A stretch of DNA of 51,036 nucleotides. Source: Fuerstiella sp. GTDB taxonomy: Bacteria; Planctomycetota; Planctomycetia; Planctomycetales; Planctomycetaceae. The notes beneath the pieces were generated by a model. That model was not told where the DNA came from. It saw nothing but the letters and a program-made list of their open reading frames with translations, and ran no database searches. Of this stretch, positions 17,937 through 26,980 are shown piece by piece. The translations under genes and the position numbers were made by a program. How positions within the stretch are numbered: position 1 is the stretch's first letter; every line of letters starts with the position of its first letter. The stretch is from contig JAPYTO010000019.1 in the NCBI GenBank assembly GCA_029941865.1, forward strand, positions 1-51,036, written 5' to 3'.

Positions 17937-19037
17937 ATGATGTTTCGCGAATCTATTCGAATGAGGCCCCGGAGCGTCGCCTCTCCGCTTGTGGTCACCG
18001 TTCTCATGTTCTGCGTTGTTTCCGGAGCGTGGGCTCAGGAAGTATCGTCTCCGTCCCCCACCGCTCTGCCGCCGTTAGAGGTTGCCGTTGTCGACCTTCC
18101 AGCGGGCGTTGAGGACACGGTGGAGGTTGCTCCCTCTCTGGCGGACAGTGGCTACTGGTTCGTCAGTACGCATCATTCCCCGCAGTCATTTGGTCACACC
18201 TGCCCTCGGTTTTGTCCGTGTGTGCTGCGTTACGAAGAATGTGTTGGGTTTCGCCAATCCAGTATCGTGGAACTGTGTGCCGGTCTTGAGCCGGGCGTTC
18301 CCGTCTGCATTATGGTGCACGGCAGTTTCGTCGACACGGCGAGTGCAAGACGTGAATCAGCCTACACCTGGACGTGGCTGCGTCGTGGAGCGATGGGACA
18401 CAAAATGCAGATGATCTATCTGTCGTGGCCAAGCTATTCACCATTGGGTCCGCTGGTTCAGTTTGAGATCAACAAACTTGGTCGGCGGGCTGGCCGTAAC
18501 GGCTACTACCTGGCAGAGCTGACTCAGCATATCCCTCCGGAATGTCCAATCTGCCTGCTGGGGCACAGTCACGGAACGCGAGTCATCGGTTCAGCTCTGC
18601 ATCTTCTTGCTGGCGGAACTGTTCAGGGCGTCCGTCATCCGTTCGCGCGTGCTGAAGGTCGTCACATCCGGACCGTCTTTGCAGCGTCCGCGATTGATCA
18701 CGACTGGCTGAATCCCACGAAGCGTTATGGTCGAGCACTGTGCAGCACACAGTGTCTGCTGAACCTGCAGAATACGCGGGACCCGGCGTTGAAGTTCTAT
18801 GCCTTCAGAATGCCGCTAATTGCCAAACACCCACTCGGCCGAACGGGACTGACGTCACATGATCGACGACAACTGGGCAGCTGGGGCCAAAAAGTCAACG
18901 ACTATAATGTGACGGGAGTCATTGGCGCTGCGCATCTGTGGCCCTATTATTTCAATAAGCCATCGCTGGCCTGTGTTCTGCACAACTACGTCTACTTTCC
19001 GGATCGCACGGCGCTGCCGCAAGCGTCCTTGAATTGA
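17937..19037 (+). CDS. Exported alpha/beta hydrolase
   Basis: The 366-residue protein has a signal peptide (residues 1-34: basic start, hydrophobic VVTVLMFCVVSG, cleavage at AWAQE). The hydrolase core shows an oxyanion-type MVHGS (127-130) and the nucleophile elbow GHSHG (209-213) with Ser211; the acid and His are less certain. A cysteine-rich patch (C89, C93, C95, C102) precedes the core and could form disulfides outside the membrane. The family is esterase/lipase-like, but no substrate can be inferred. The start is one of two adjacent ATG codons (17937 and 17940). The next gene follows after 16 bases on the same strand, yet its product is a cytoplasmic methyltransferase. Confidence 0.75.
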   Translation: MMFRESIRMRPRSVASPLVVTVLMFCVVSGAWAQEVSSPSPTALPPLEVAVVDLPAGVEDTVEVAPSLADSGYWFVSTHHSPQSFGHTCPRFCPCVLRYEECVGFRQSSIVELCAGLEPGVPVCIMVHGSFVDTASARRESAYTWTWLRRGAMGHKMQMIYLSWPSYSPLGPLVQFEINKLGRRAGRNGYYLAELTQHIPPECPICLLGHSHGTRVIGSALHLLAGGTVQGVRHPFARAEGRHIRTVFAASAIDHDWLNPTKRYGRALCSTQCLLNLQNTRDPALKFYAFRMPLIAKHPLGRTGLTSHDRRQLGSWGQKVNDYNVTGVIGAAHLWPYYFNKPSLACVLHNYVYFPDRTALPQASLN

Positions 19038-19053
19038 GAGTGCAATTGCACCC

Positions 19054-20307
19054 ATGTCGAAAAGCAGGAAACGCCGTCGCCCGCCATCTGTGGGAGCCAC
19101 GGACAAAGACAAGTCGCGACCTTCACTTCCACGAGGCGCTGCTGAGCGCCTCATTCTGGAACATTCAGACCAGATTCTACCCGGTGACGCGTTACTGGTA
19201 TTGCTGAAGGGCACTGCCCTGGCGAAGCATCTGACGCAACGTTGCCTGAATGTCCGCTGGAAGATTTTTACCTTTGAACACCTGTTTCTGACATCGCTTG
19301 TGGATTCGCTGTCTGAGCTGGAGGCCGTCGGCGATGACGACGCCGAGATCGAATTGTTCTGCATGCCGGATTTGCCTGATGGCACATTCGACACGGTCGT
19401 CCTGCCCACGGATTCGCGAGCTTCCTCCGAGTTGACTCGTGACGTGTTGCAGGCGATAGCGGCTCGACTTAAGCCAAACGGTCGGCTGATCGTGTCCACG
19501 AACAATGCACGCGATCACTGGCTGCACAAACACCTGCAGGCGACGTTTGGTCGCATCACCGTATTCAAGGACAAACAGGGAATTTGTTACGTCGCCAGAC
19601 GGCGTGAGAGTCCCGCGAAGGCGAAAGAGTTCGACTGCGAATTTGCTTTCCGCGCCAATTTGAATGGTCCGGACGACGTCTCCGAATCTTCGGAAACGAA
19701 CTTCGTCGCGGGGACCGCGTCGAAGTTGTCAACCACGGCCCCCGCAGACGCCGCACGTCTGATTCGCTGCGTCAGTCGCCCAGGGGTCTTCAGTCATCGC
19801 AAGATTGACGCCGGGGCCCGTGCGCTGATTCGTTCGTTGAGTCTGCTGGGCAGACAGAAGTCAAAGAAGTCGAAAAAGCCACGTCTGCCGGAACGAATTG
19901 TGGAAATGGGCTGCGGCTGTGGTGCTGTTGCCACCGCGACCGCATTGGAGTACCCGAACGCAAAAGTGCTGGCGGTCGACAGTCACGCACGTGCCGTCCA
20001 ATCGACGGAAGCGACCGCCGCCCTGAACGAAGCGAGCAATGTTTCCGTGCTGTTAACGGCCGATGGGAACGTTCCTGGCGCCGGAACGTGGGATCTGTTC
20101 CTTTGCAACCCACCGTATTATTCTGACTTTCGCATCTCTGAGTTGTTTCTGCAGTCCGCAGTCGAGGCGGTCACATTCGGCGGTCAGATTCATCTGGTGA
20201 CGAAACTGACCGACTGGCATCAGAATCGCATGATCGAAATCTTTGCGAATGCTGCCGTTCACCGCTTCGGCGGATACGACGTCATCGTGTCGACGCTCCG
20301 TTCATGA
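19054..20307 (+). CDS. RsmC-like SAM-dependent methyltransferase
   Basis: The 417-residue protein resembles RsmC/RlmG, two-domain methyltransferases that modify guanine N2 in ribosomal RNA. The C-terminal half has the SAM-binding EMGCGCGAV (284-292), the ribose-binding acid D309 in VLAVDSHA, and the catalytic CNPPYYSDFR (351-360). The stretch PGVFSHRKIDAGARAL (243-258) matches the PGVFS signature that starts the RsmC catalytic domain. The N-terminal half is a degenerate second methyltransferase-like domain, as in RsmC, preceded by a basic Lys/Arg tail. A Lys-rich linker lies at about 268-276. Which rRNA base it modifies is not certain. A 12-bp palindrome (GTGCAATTGCAC, 19040-19051) sits just before the start. 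Confidence 0.8.
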   Translation: MSKSRKRRRPPSVGATDKDKSRPSLPRGAAERLILEHSDQILPGDALLVLLKGTALAKHLTQRCLNVRWKIFTFEHLFLTSLVDSLSELEAVGDDDAEIELFCMPDLPDGTFDTVVLPTDSRASSELTRDVLQAIAARLKPNGRLIVSTNNARDHWLHKHLQATFGRITVFKDKQGICYVARRRESPAKAKEFDCEFAFRANLNGPDDVSESSETNFVAGTASKLSTTAPADAARLIRCVSRPGVFSHRKIDAGARALIRSLSLLGRQKSKKSKKPRLPERIVEMGCGCGAVATATALEYPNAKVLAVDSHARAVQSTEATAALNEASNVSVLLTADGNVPGAGTWDLFLCNPPYYSDFRISELFLQSAVEAVTFGGQIHLVTKLTDWHQNRMIEIFANAAVHRFGGYDVIVSTLRS

Positions 20308-20420
20308 TTCGGAAGTTGCAACGGACCGCTCACCGTGGCGGCTTTCCGTATGCAGGCAGCCTGCCTGCTTCGAACGTGCGCAAGAATCAGGGGACTGATG
20401 TCCCCCGCTCGCCTGTTGGC

Positions 20421-20446
20421 CATCCGGGCACGTGAGTGCCCGGATG
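20421..20446. terminator. Stem-loop between convergent genes
   Basis: A perfect 11-bp stem (CATCCGGGCAC/GTGCCCGGATG) with a GTGA loop lies between the convergent methyltransferase and aminotransferase genes. It has no T tract. It could terminate both transcripts or be a small repeat element. Confidence 0.5.
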
Positions 20447-20487
20447 TCGTAACGGTCGAGAGTCGAACACGATCGTGGTGCACGGGC

Positions 20488-21747
20488 TCAGGAATAAGGT
20501 GCCTGAAGCCTGGTGTCCGGGTGCTGTGCCAGCCAGTCGGCGATACGTTCGTTGCGTGACAGGGCGACTGGCAGGAAGTCGAGTGCCTGTTGCAGCCGTT
20601 CATCCGGTTCAGCACAGCTGAATCTCAGAAAGCCGCGGCCTGCCTCGCCGAAACATTCGCCGCCGAGACAGGCGATTCCGAAGTTGTCGTCTGCTCCCTG
20701 CAGCAGGTACAGGGCCAGACCGTGGCTCGTGATGCCCAGGCGATTGCAGATCGGGGCCACGTCAGGAAAGACGTAGAACGTCCCCGTGGGATCGAGAGCG
20801 TGGAACCCTTCGATCTGATTAAGTCCCTCCGTAAGCAGCTCCACTTTGGCGCGAAACTTCAGCATGACCTCGTCACGTTCCGCTGAGTCGTTCTGCAAAG
20901 CGGCCTTACCGGCGAGTTGCACAAGTGGGGGTGTACAGGAGATTGATGTGTTGATCATCAGACTGATCGCTTCGATGATCTTCGGTGACGACACACAAAA
21001 GCCCAGCCGCCAGCCGCTCATGCTGTACGATTTGCTGAACGTATAGGCTGCCACACATTGCTCCAGCATCCCCGGCTGCGCGGCCAGTGAGTGATGTTCT
21101 CCGCTCCAGACCATGTGACAGTACGGTTCATCACTCAGCACCGCGATGTCCTTGCCACGGATCAAATCGGCAATGTCCCGCAGGTCCTGTTCGGTCGTGA
21201 CGCCGCCCGTAGGATTGTGCGGCGAATTCAGAAAGATGGCCTTTGGCGCAGGGTCGTCATTCAGAAAATCTTCAATGTCCGCCAGCTGCGGCCGAAACCC
21301 ATGTTCCTGTCGCAACGGCTTCAGCACCATTCGTGCGCCGCGGCGAGCGATGTTGGGGGGATAGGTCGGAAAGTGGGGGCTGAACACGAGAACTCCGTCG
21401 CCAGGGTTCAGAAAACTCTCACAAAAGAACTGTTCAAAAATCTTGGCCCCCGGGCCGACGGCGATGTTTTCGATTGTAGCCGGAATTCCAAACTCGGTCC
21501 GCACGAACGCAGCCGCGGCTTCGCGAAACTCGGGAATTCCCGGCGATGGACAATAGTGTGAAACATTATCTGCAATCGCCTGCTGTCCGGTTGACCGCGC
21601 ATTCGCCGGGCTGTGGAACGGACTGTCTCCGATTTCCAGCTCAACGACGTCCTTTCCAGCCGCCTTCAGCTGTTTGGCAATGGCCAGCACAGTGAACGCG
21701 GATTCGGCCGTAAGAGAATTTGCGAACTCGCTGAGAGCAACGGTCAT
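20488..21747 (-). CDS. Pyridoxal-phosphate-dependent aminotransferase, class I/II
   Basis: ATG 21747 gives 419 residues; the frame extends upstream to 21843 without family match. It is a fold-type I aminotransferase of the aspartate/aromatic group. VVELEIGDSPF near residue 35 is the usual N-terminal motif. NSPHNPTGG binds the cofactor region, a YCHMVWSG segment follows, and the PLP lysine is in TFSKSYSMSGWRLG. Near the C-terminus, GRGFLRFSCA carries the substrate-carboxylate arginine. The probable role is amino acid transamination in the cytoplasm; the substrate is not determined. The upstream PilZ gene is on the same strand with a 141-base gap. Confidence 0.9.
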   Translation of the reverse strand: MTVALSEFANSLTAESAFTVLAIAKQLKAAGKDVVELEIGDSPFHSPANARSTGQQAIADNVSHYCPSPGIPEFREAAAAFVRTEFGIPATIENIAVGPGAKIFEQFFCESFLNPGDGVLVFSPHFPTYPPNIARRGARMVLKPLRQEHGFRPQLADIEDFLNDDPAPKAIFLNSPHNPTGGVTTEQDLRDIADLIRGKDIAVLSDEPYCHMVWSGEHHSLAAQPGMLEQCVAAYTFSKSYSMSGWRLGFCVSSPKIIEAISLMINTSISCTPPLVQLAGKAALQNDSAERDEVMLKFRAKVELLTEGLNQIEGFHALDPTGTFYVFPDVAPICNRLGITSHGLALYLLQGADDNFGIACLGGECFGEAGRGFLRFSCAEPDERLQQALDFLPVALSRNERIADWLAQHPDTRLQAPYS

Positions 21748-21888
21748 GGGGATCAATCTATGAGGTGAGCAACGTGGGGCGACCGTCATCGAAGCGGTTT
21801 CGCGGTAGGGCATGATAACCAGCCAGCGATCAAACGGCACCACATCGTGGGCGCCAAAACGGGATGGCTGTGGCGGCCATTGCAGAAC

Positions 21889-22242
21889 TCATTCCGGCTT
21901 TTGTGTCGCCGGAAAAATCTGCATCATGAACCGTTGCTCGGCAACCATCCGAGCATACGGTATTCCTTCGGAAAGGGACGCGGCGCACTGAAGTTCACCG
22001 TTGAGGTCTGCATGCCTGACGATCAATCCCACAATATTGAACGAACCGCCGTCTGAGAATATCACCTTCCCGTGGACAGCCTCACCGATTGGCCATGTGT
22101 CCATGTCCTCCTGCTGCAGCTGCACTCGCATGCCGTGTTCTGAAATCTCCGCGACGGCGTACGATTTTCCCTTAATGACGAGCTCCGGGCGCCCGCTTCG
22201 CGGATACGTGAGTCGGTAGAATTCTCGATTTGACTCGGTCAC
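21889..22242 (-). CDS. PilZ-domain-like protein
   Basis: I place the start at GTG 22242, because AGGGGA lies 7 bases upstream and everything before it in the frame (to 22413) lacks family character. The 117-residue protein is PilZ-like: EFYRLTYP near the N-terminus gives one arginine of the first motif. AVAEISEHGMRVQL matches the D/NxSxxG motif, with E at the first position instead of D/N. PilZ domains bind cyclic-di-GMP; the incomplete motifs leave binding uncertain. No GGDEF or EAL gene lies in the window. It sits between an aminotransferase and a Gfo/Idh gene. Confidence 0.6.
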   Translation of the reverse strand: MTESNREFYRLTYPRSGRPELVIKGKSYAVAEISEHGMRVQLQQEDMDTWPIGEAVHGKVIFSDGGSFNIVGLIVRHADLNGELQCAASLSEGIPYARMVAEQRFMMQIFPATQKPE

Positions 22243-22533
22243 CTGATTCCCCTGGATTCCCGCAGAAACCGCATGGTTGCCTTGACGTCCCGTCACCAGT
22301 ATTCTGCCACATATCGGAGGCGGGCCACCATTGCAATTTCGTGTTTCCGCCGCTCTGACGCCTTGTTTTTTTTGCTGAGCACCAAGGATTGCTGTCCCGC
22401 ACATGGCCCACATCTGGTCACTGCAGGCTCAGAATTCTACCCGGTGGGGAATTCCGCTGTCGTCGTCAAAGTGCGGAATCGAAAAAAATAACCGTTGAAA
22501 ATTATATAACGTAAGAAAAAGGGATCTGGCACG

Positions 22534-23733
<1,200 letters not shown>

Positions 23734-23762
23734 CAACTGCTGGTGTCGATGGTGTCAGCGGC

Positions 23763-25250
23763 TCACGTTGTCGAACACGTCCCGTGAGCGAGTGCTCGAT
23801 CGAAGCGACTGATCAGGTCCTCAACGGGCTCGACGCCGATACTGATTCTCAGCAGCCAGCGGGAAACGCCGCAGGATTCGGCGAAGTCCAGTTCCTCATA
23901 GTGCGCCAGCAGTGTGTACGGGCAGCACAGTGTAAAGTGTGTGCCAAGGTTCGGGCCCTTGCAGATTTCCAGGGCGTCAAACACGTTCGGCGTTGAGTTT
24001 CGTGCGTCGTTCAGCACGATCGAAAGCAAACCGCCGTACCCACCAGCGGCAGATTTCAGACTGTTATAGTTGCTGTCCGCGATCGACGGGTGAAATACCG
24101 ACGCCACTGCTGGGTGATTCAGCAGATACTCGACAACCTGCTGCGTGTTGTTGTTGATCTTCGCGGTTCGTTCAGTGAGATCCTGACAATTGGCGGCCAG
24201 AACTTCGACATCCGGATCGCTTAGAGTTTCCTCGAAATCGTCTTTTATCGCCCGGCGGAGAGTTTCTGAGTGCTTTGCATGCGGATTGACCACCAGCGAA
24301 CCCGCCAGGACGTTGCCGTAGCCGCTGAAGTATTTGGTCAAACTTGTCACCAGCAGGTCGGCGTAGCGAAGCAACTGCAGGTTTCCGCAGGCGGCCAACG
24401 TGTCATCCACAACCAGCAGGATGTCGTACTGATCAGCAATTCTTCGCAGTCGCTGCAGGTCCGGCGTTTCCAGCAGCGGATTTGTCGGAACCTCACAAAA
24501 GATGGACACTGGAGGCGACGTTTGACACAGCTGTTCCAGCCTGACGATATCGGCATCGTTGCCGATTGGCAGAAACTCACAACTGGCCGCCGGAAAGCGT
24601 TGTTGAATTTTCAGTGTGTCAACATATGGAAAACCGAACTGGCACGTTCGACCGGGGCGAATTGCTGAGACCGCACGCCACGCACAGGCAATCGCTGCCA
24701 TGCCGGACGGAAACAGAAGGACGTTTGGGGAGACCGTGTCGTTCACGTCGGCAACCCTTTTTCGTACGCTCGTCCTCGCCTCGGTCTCGGTTGCCAGTGC
24801 CGGCGTGCCCGCAAGAATTCGTTCGGCCACTCGCGACGAAACGTTTTCGCCGGCGTGTTGCCAGTACTGCTTGAGCAGCGGAAAATCCTTCTTCGCCACG
24901 ACCACACCGCAGGCCGAGTTTTCGCCAAGGGGGACCAGCTTTGTCTGGCCGGCGCCAGCGTTCCGAACGTATTCGACCGCTCTGTTCGCACAGCGTGCGG
25001 ACGCGAACGGCAGTCCCCTGCGATTCTCTTCATTTAACAGTTCGTCGCACAACTTCTGAACGATCGGGTGAAAGCGGAATCGTGGATAGGCGGCCTGCAA
25101 TTTCTCCAGGACGAATGGATCGCCTTCCTCGTAGCCGATATTGTGTTCCCACAGCGGCAGGCACGCCGACACCGCATGCAAATCATCGGGAATGCAGGCT
25201 CCCAGATGGTCGGCGCGGAAAAGTGGATGAGTCAGAAGGTTACGAGGCAT
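23763..25250 (-). CDS. Cystathionine gamma-synthase-like PLP enzyme, fungal type
   Basis: The 495-residue protein is a Cys/Met-metabolism PLP enzyme. FPSGMAA (180-186), FCEVPTNPLLETPDL (251-265), VDDT (281-284) and the Schiff-base lysine K306 in TSLTKYFSG are all present. It is about 100 residues longer than bacterial MetB. Its N-terminus (HAVSACLPLW, NIGYEEGDP, YPRFRFHP, residues 25-62) and the FGFPYVDTLKI stretch (205-215) match what I know of fungal cystathionine gamma-synthases (Met-7/Str2). The reaction would join an activated homoserine with cysteine. It lies 19 bases downstream of cysE on the same strand, which supports a role in sulfur amino acid metabolism. Confidence 0.8.
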   Translation of the reverse strand: MPRNLLTHPLFRADHLGACIPDDLHAVSACLPLWEHNIGYEEGDPFVLEKLQAAYPRFRFHPIVQKLCDELLNEENRRGLPFASARCANRAVEYVRNAGAGQTKLVPLGENSACGVVVAKKDFPLLKQYWQHAGENVSSRVAERILAGTPALATETEARTSVRKRVADVNDTVSPNVLLFPSGMAAIACAWRAVSAIRPGRTCQFGFPYVDTLKIQQRFPAASCEFLPIGNDADIVRLEQLCQTSPPVSIFCEVPTNPLLETPDLQRLRRIADQYDILLVVDDTLAACGNLQLLRYADLLVTSLTKYFSGYGNVLAGSLVVNPHAKHSETLRRAIKDDFEETLSDPDVEVLAANCQDLTERTAKINNNTQQVVEYLLNHPAVASVFHPSIADSNYNSLKSAAGGYGGLLSIVLNDARNSTPNVFDALEICKGPNLGTHFTLCCPYTLLAHYEELDFAESCGVSRWLLRISIGVEPVEDLISRFDRALAHGTCSTT

Positions 25251-25269
25251 TCATTGAATCCATGACATG

Positions 25270-26076
25270 TCAGATGTCGATGCCGTGGTTCATTTCCAGC
25301 GACGGTTCTTCTGATTGCGGACGGCCAACCAGCACAGCGGGGACTCCGGCGAACGTACAGTGCGGCGGCACTTCCGTCAGTACCACGCTGCCCGCTCCAA
25401 TTTTCGCGCCTTCGCCGATTTCGACGTTGCCGAGGATTTTTGCCCCGGCACCGATCAGTACGTTGCGGCGGACTTTGGGATGGCGATCACCGGATTCCTT
25501 GCCGGTCCCTCCCAGTGTTACCTCATGAAGCATGGACACATTGTCCTCAACAATTGCCGTTTCCCCGATCACCACCGACGTTCCGTGGTCGATCAGAATT
25601 CCCCGTCCGATTCCGGCCGCCGGGTGAATGTCCGCTCCGAAAACTTCGGACATCCGGTTTTGCAGATGCAGCGCCAGTAGTTGACGACCGTCATTCCAGA
25701 GCCAGTGAGCGATTCGATAGCTGGCGAGTGAATGGAGACCCTTTAAATACAGCAGTGGCACCATGCAGCATTTGACCGCCGGGTCACGTTCGCGTACGGC
25801 AGAAATGTCTGCCTGAATAGACTCTGAGATCCGTGTGTCCTGCGAAAACGCGTGGTCGATCACTTCCCGCAATTGCATGCCGGACAGCGAATTCGACTGC
25901 AACTTTCCGGCCAGGTGAAAGCTGACCGCGTCTTCAAAACGGTCGTGATTGAGAATCGTGGCATGTAGAAAACTGGCGAGCATAGGCTCTTTGCGCACGT
26001 TTTCCACGGCGGATTCACGAATAGATTCCCAGACGGAAAACCCGTTTGGCGGTGACTGATCTAAGTCTATCGTCAT
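25270..26076 (-). CDS. cysE: Serine O-acetyltransferase
   Basis: ATG 26076 gives 268 residues, the normal CysE length; the frame extends to 26139 without family match. CysE makes O-acetylserine, the acceptor for sulfide in cysteine synthesis. The N-terminal helical domain includes RDPAVKCCMVPLLYLKGLHSL. The C-terminal left-handed beta-helix runs from GADIHPAAGIGRGILIDHGT through VIGETAIVEDNVSMLHEVTLGG to IGAGAKILGNVEIG, with catalytic His in DHGT and LHEVT. The GDRHPK motif is also conserved. It is the first gene of a pair with the cystathionine gamma-synthase-like enzyme. Allosteric inhibition by cysteine is usual in the family. Confidence 0.93.
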   Translation of the reverse strand: MTIDLDQSPPNGFSVWESIRESAVENVRKEPMLASFLHATILNHDRFEDAVSFHLAGKLQSNSLSGMQLREVIDHAFSQDTRISESIQADISAVRERDPAVKCCMVPLLYLKGLHSLASYRIAHWLWNDGRQLLALHLQNRMSEVFGADIHPAAGIGRGILIDHGTSVVIGETAIVEDNVSMLHEVTLGGTGKESGDRHPKVRRNVLIGAGAKILGNVEIGEGAKIGAGSVVLTEVPPHCTFAGVPAVLVGRPQSEEPSLEMNHGIDI

Positions 26077-26371
26077 GTTTTGTGTCACCTGGCCGACGTT
26101 CGATCTTCGGAGCCAACAATCCACTGTGCAAACGGACACCCCACTGCCGATGAAGGTTCCCGGCGAGGCGAATAGCTGCGAAAGAGTGGTGATTTCGAAG
26201 AATTCGGCGGAGGCTCCGTGAGGAAATCGTTTTGTGAAGGCAGATCATCAGCCGGAATCTGGTGAAATCAACCCCAGCGTCTTACAATTCGCTGCGTCAG
26301 ACGAATGATACGCCGTTTCCGGGTTCATTTGCGGCGCGGACTTAGGCATCTCAAGAAAAAGCGAGACGAAA

Positions 26372-26875
26372 ATGAAGACACTGCAAAAACATCCGTTTGT
26401 GATTTTGGCTCTGGGAGTTGTTCTGGGGGCCAGCTTTATGGTGTTGCAGCCGCACCAGCCTGCAAAAGCCTCGGCAGCCAACGGCAATGACAAGTTTTCG
26501 ATGTGTACGTGTCGAGTGACATTGGGTGAATCGGAAGCCGTGTTCGTTTTGGACCATTTGACCGGTGTTCTGAGCGGTGGTTTTCTAAACAGCCAGTCCG
26601 GTAATTTCTCTCACAAATATATCCGCACCATTTCTCAGGACTTTCAAATAAACCCGGCGACTCCGGAGCCCAAGTATTCGATGGTCGCCGGCGACGCCCA
26701 GTTGAGGACATCTGGTGGCGTACAGCCCGCGAACGGTCTGATTTACGTCGCGGAACTCACGTCCGGGGCCGTGATCGCCTACGGATTTGCAGCACCGCGG
26801 GGACGAGGTGTCGCGGCGCCACTGGAAATCTTTCGCATTGACGGCTTTCCATTCCGCGAAGCATCCGGTGGATAG
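26372..26875 (+). CDS. Secreted or anchored small protein of unknown function
   Basis: The 167-residue protein starts with a hydrophobic N-terminus (residues 7-25, PFVILALGVVLGASFMVLQ) that is either a signal peptide or a membrane anchor. The rest is a compact beta-rich domain beginning with an MCTC pair of cysteines (about residues 47-50) and including AVFVLDHLTGVLSGGFLN, SQDFQINP and a C-terminal GVAAPLEIFRIDGFPFRE. I have a general sense that similar small proteins occur in many planctomycetes, but I know no function. GAGACGAAA precedes the ATG. It is convergent with the large TPR-like gene, and about 300 bases separate it from cysE, which diverges. Confidence 0.65.
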   Translation: MKTLQKHPFVILALGVVLGASFMVLQPHQPAKASAANGNDKFSMCTCRVTLGESEAVFVLDHLTGVLSGGFLNSQSGNFSHKYIRTISQDFQINPATPEPKYSMVAGDAQLRTSGGVQPANGLIYVAELTSGAVIAYGFAAPRGRGVAAPLEIFRIDGFPFREASGG

Positions 26876-26980
26876 AGTCCTGATTTCGGCTCCGACGTAC
26901 CTCGGCGACCCAGGTTGCTCGAATCTGTCGGCCGCGAATGTGTTTCGAATTCACGTCTGCAGACGCATTTGACAAACGCT

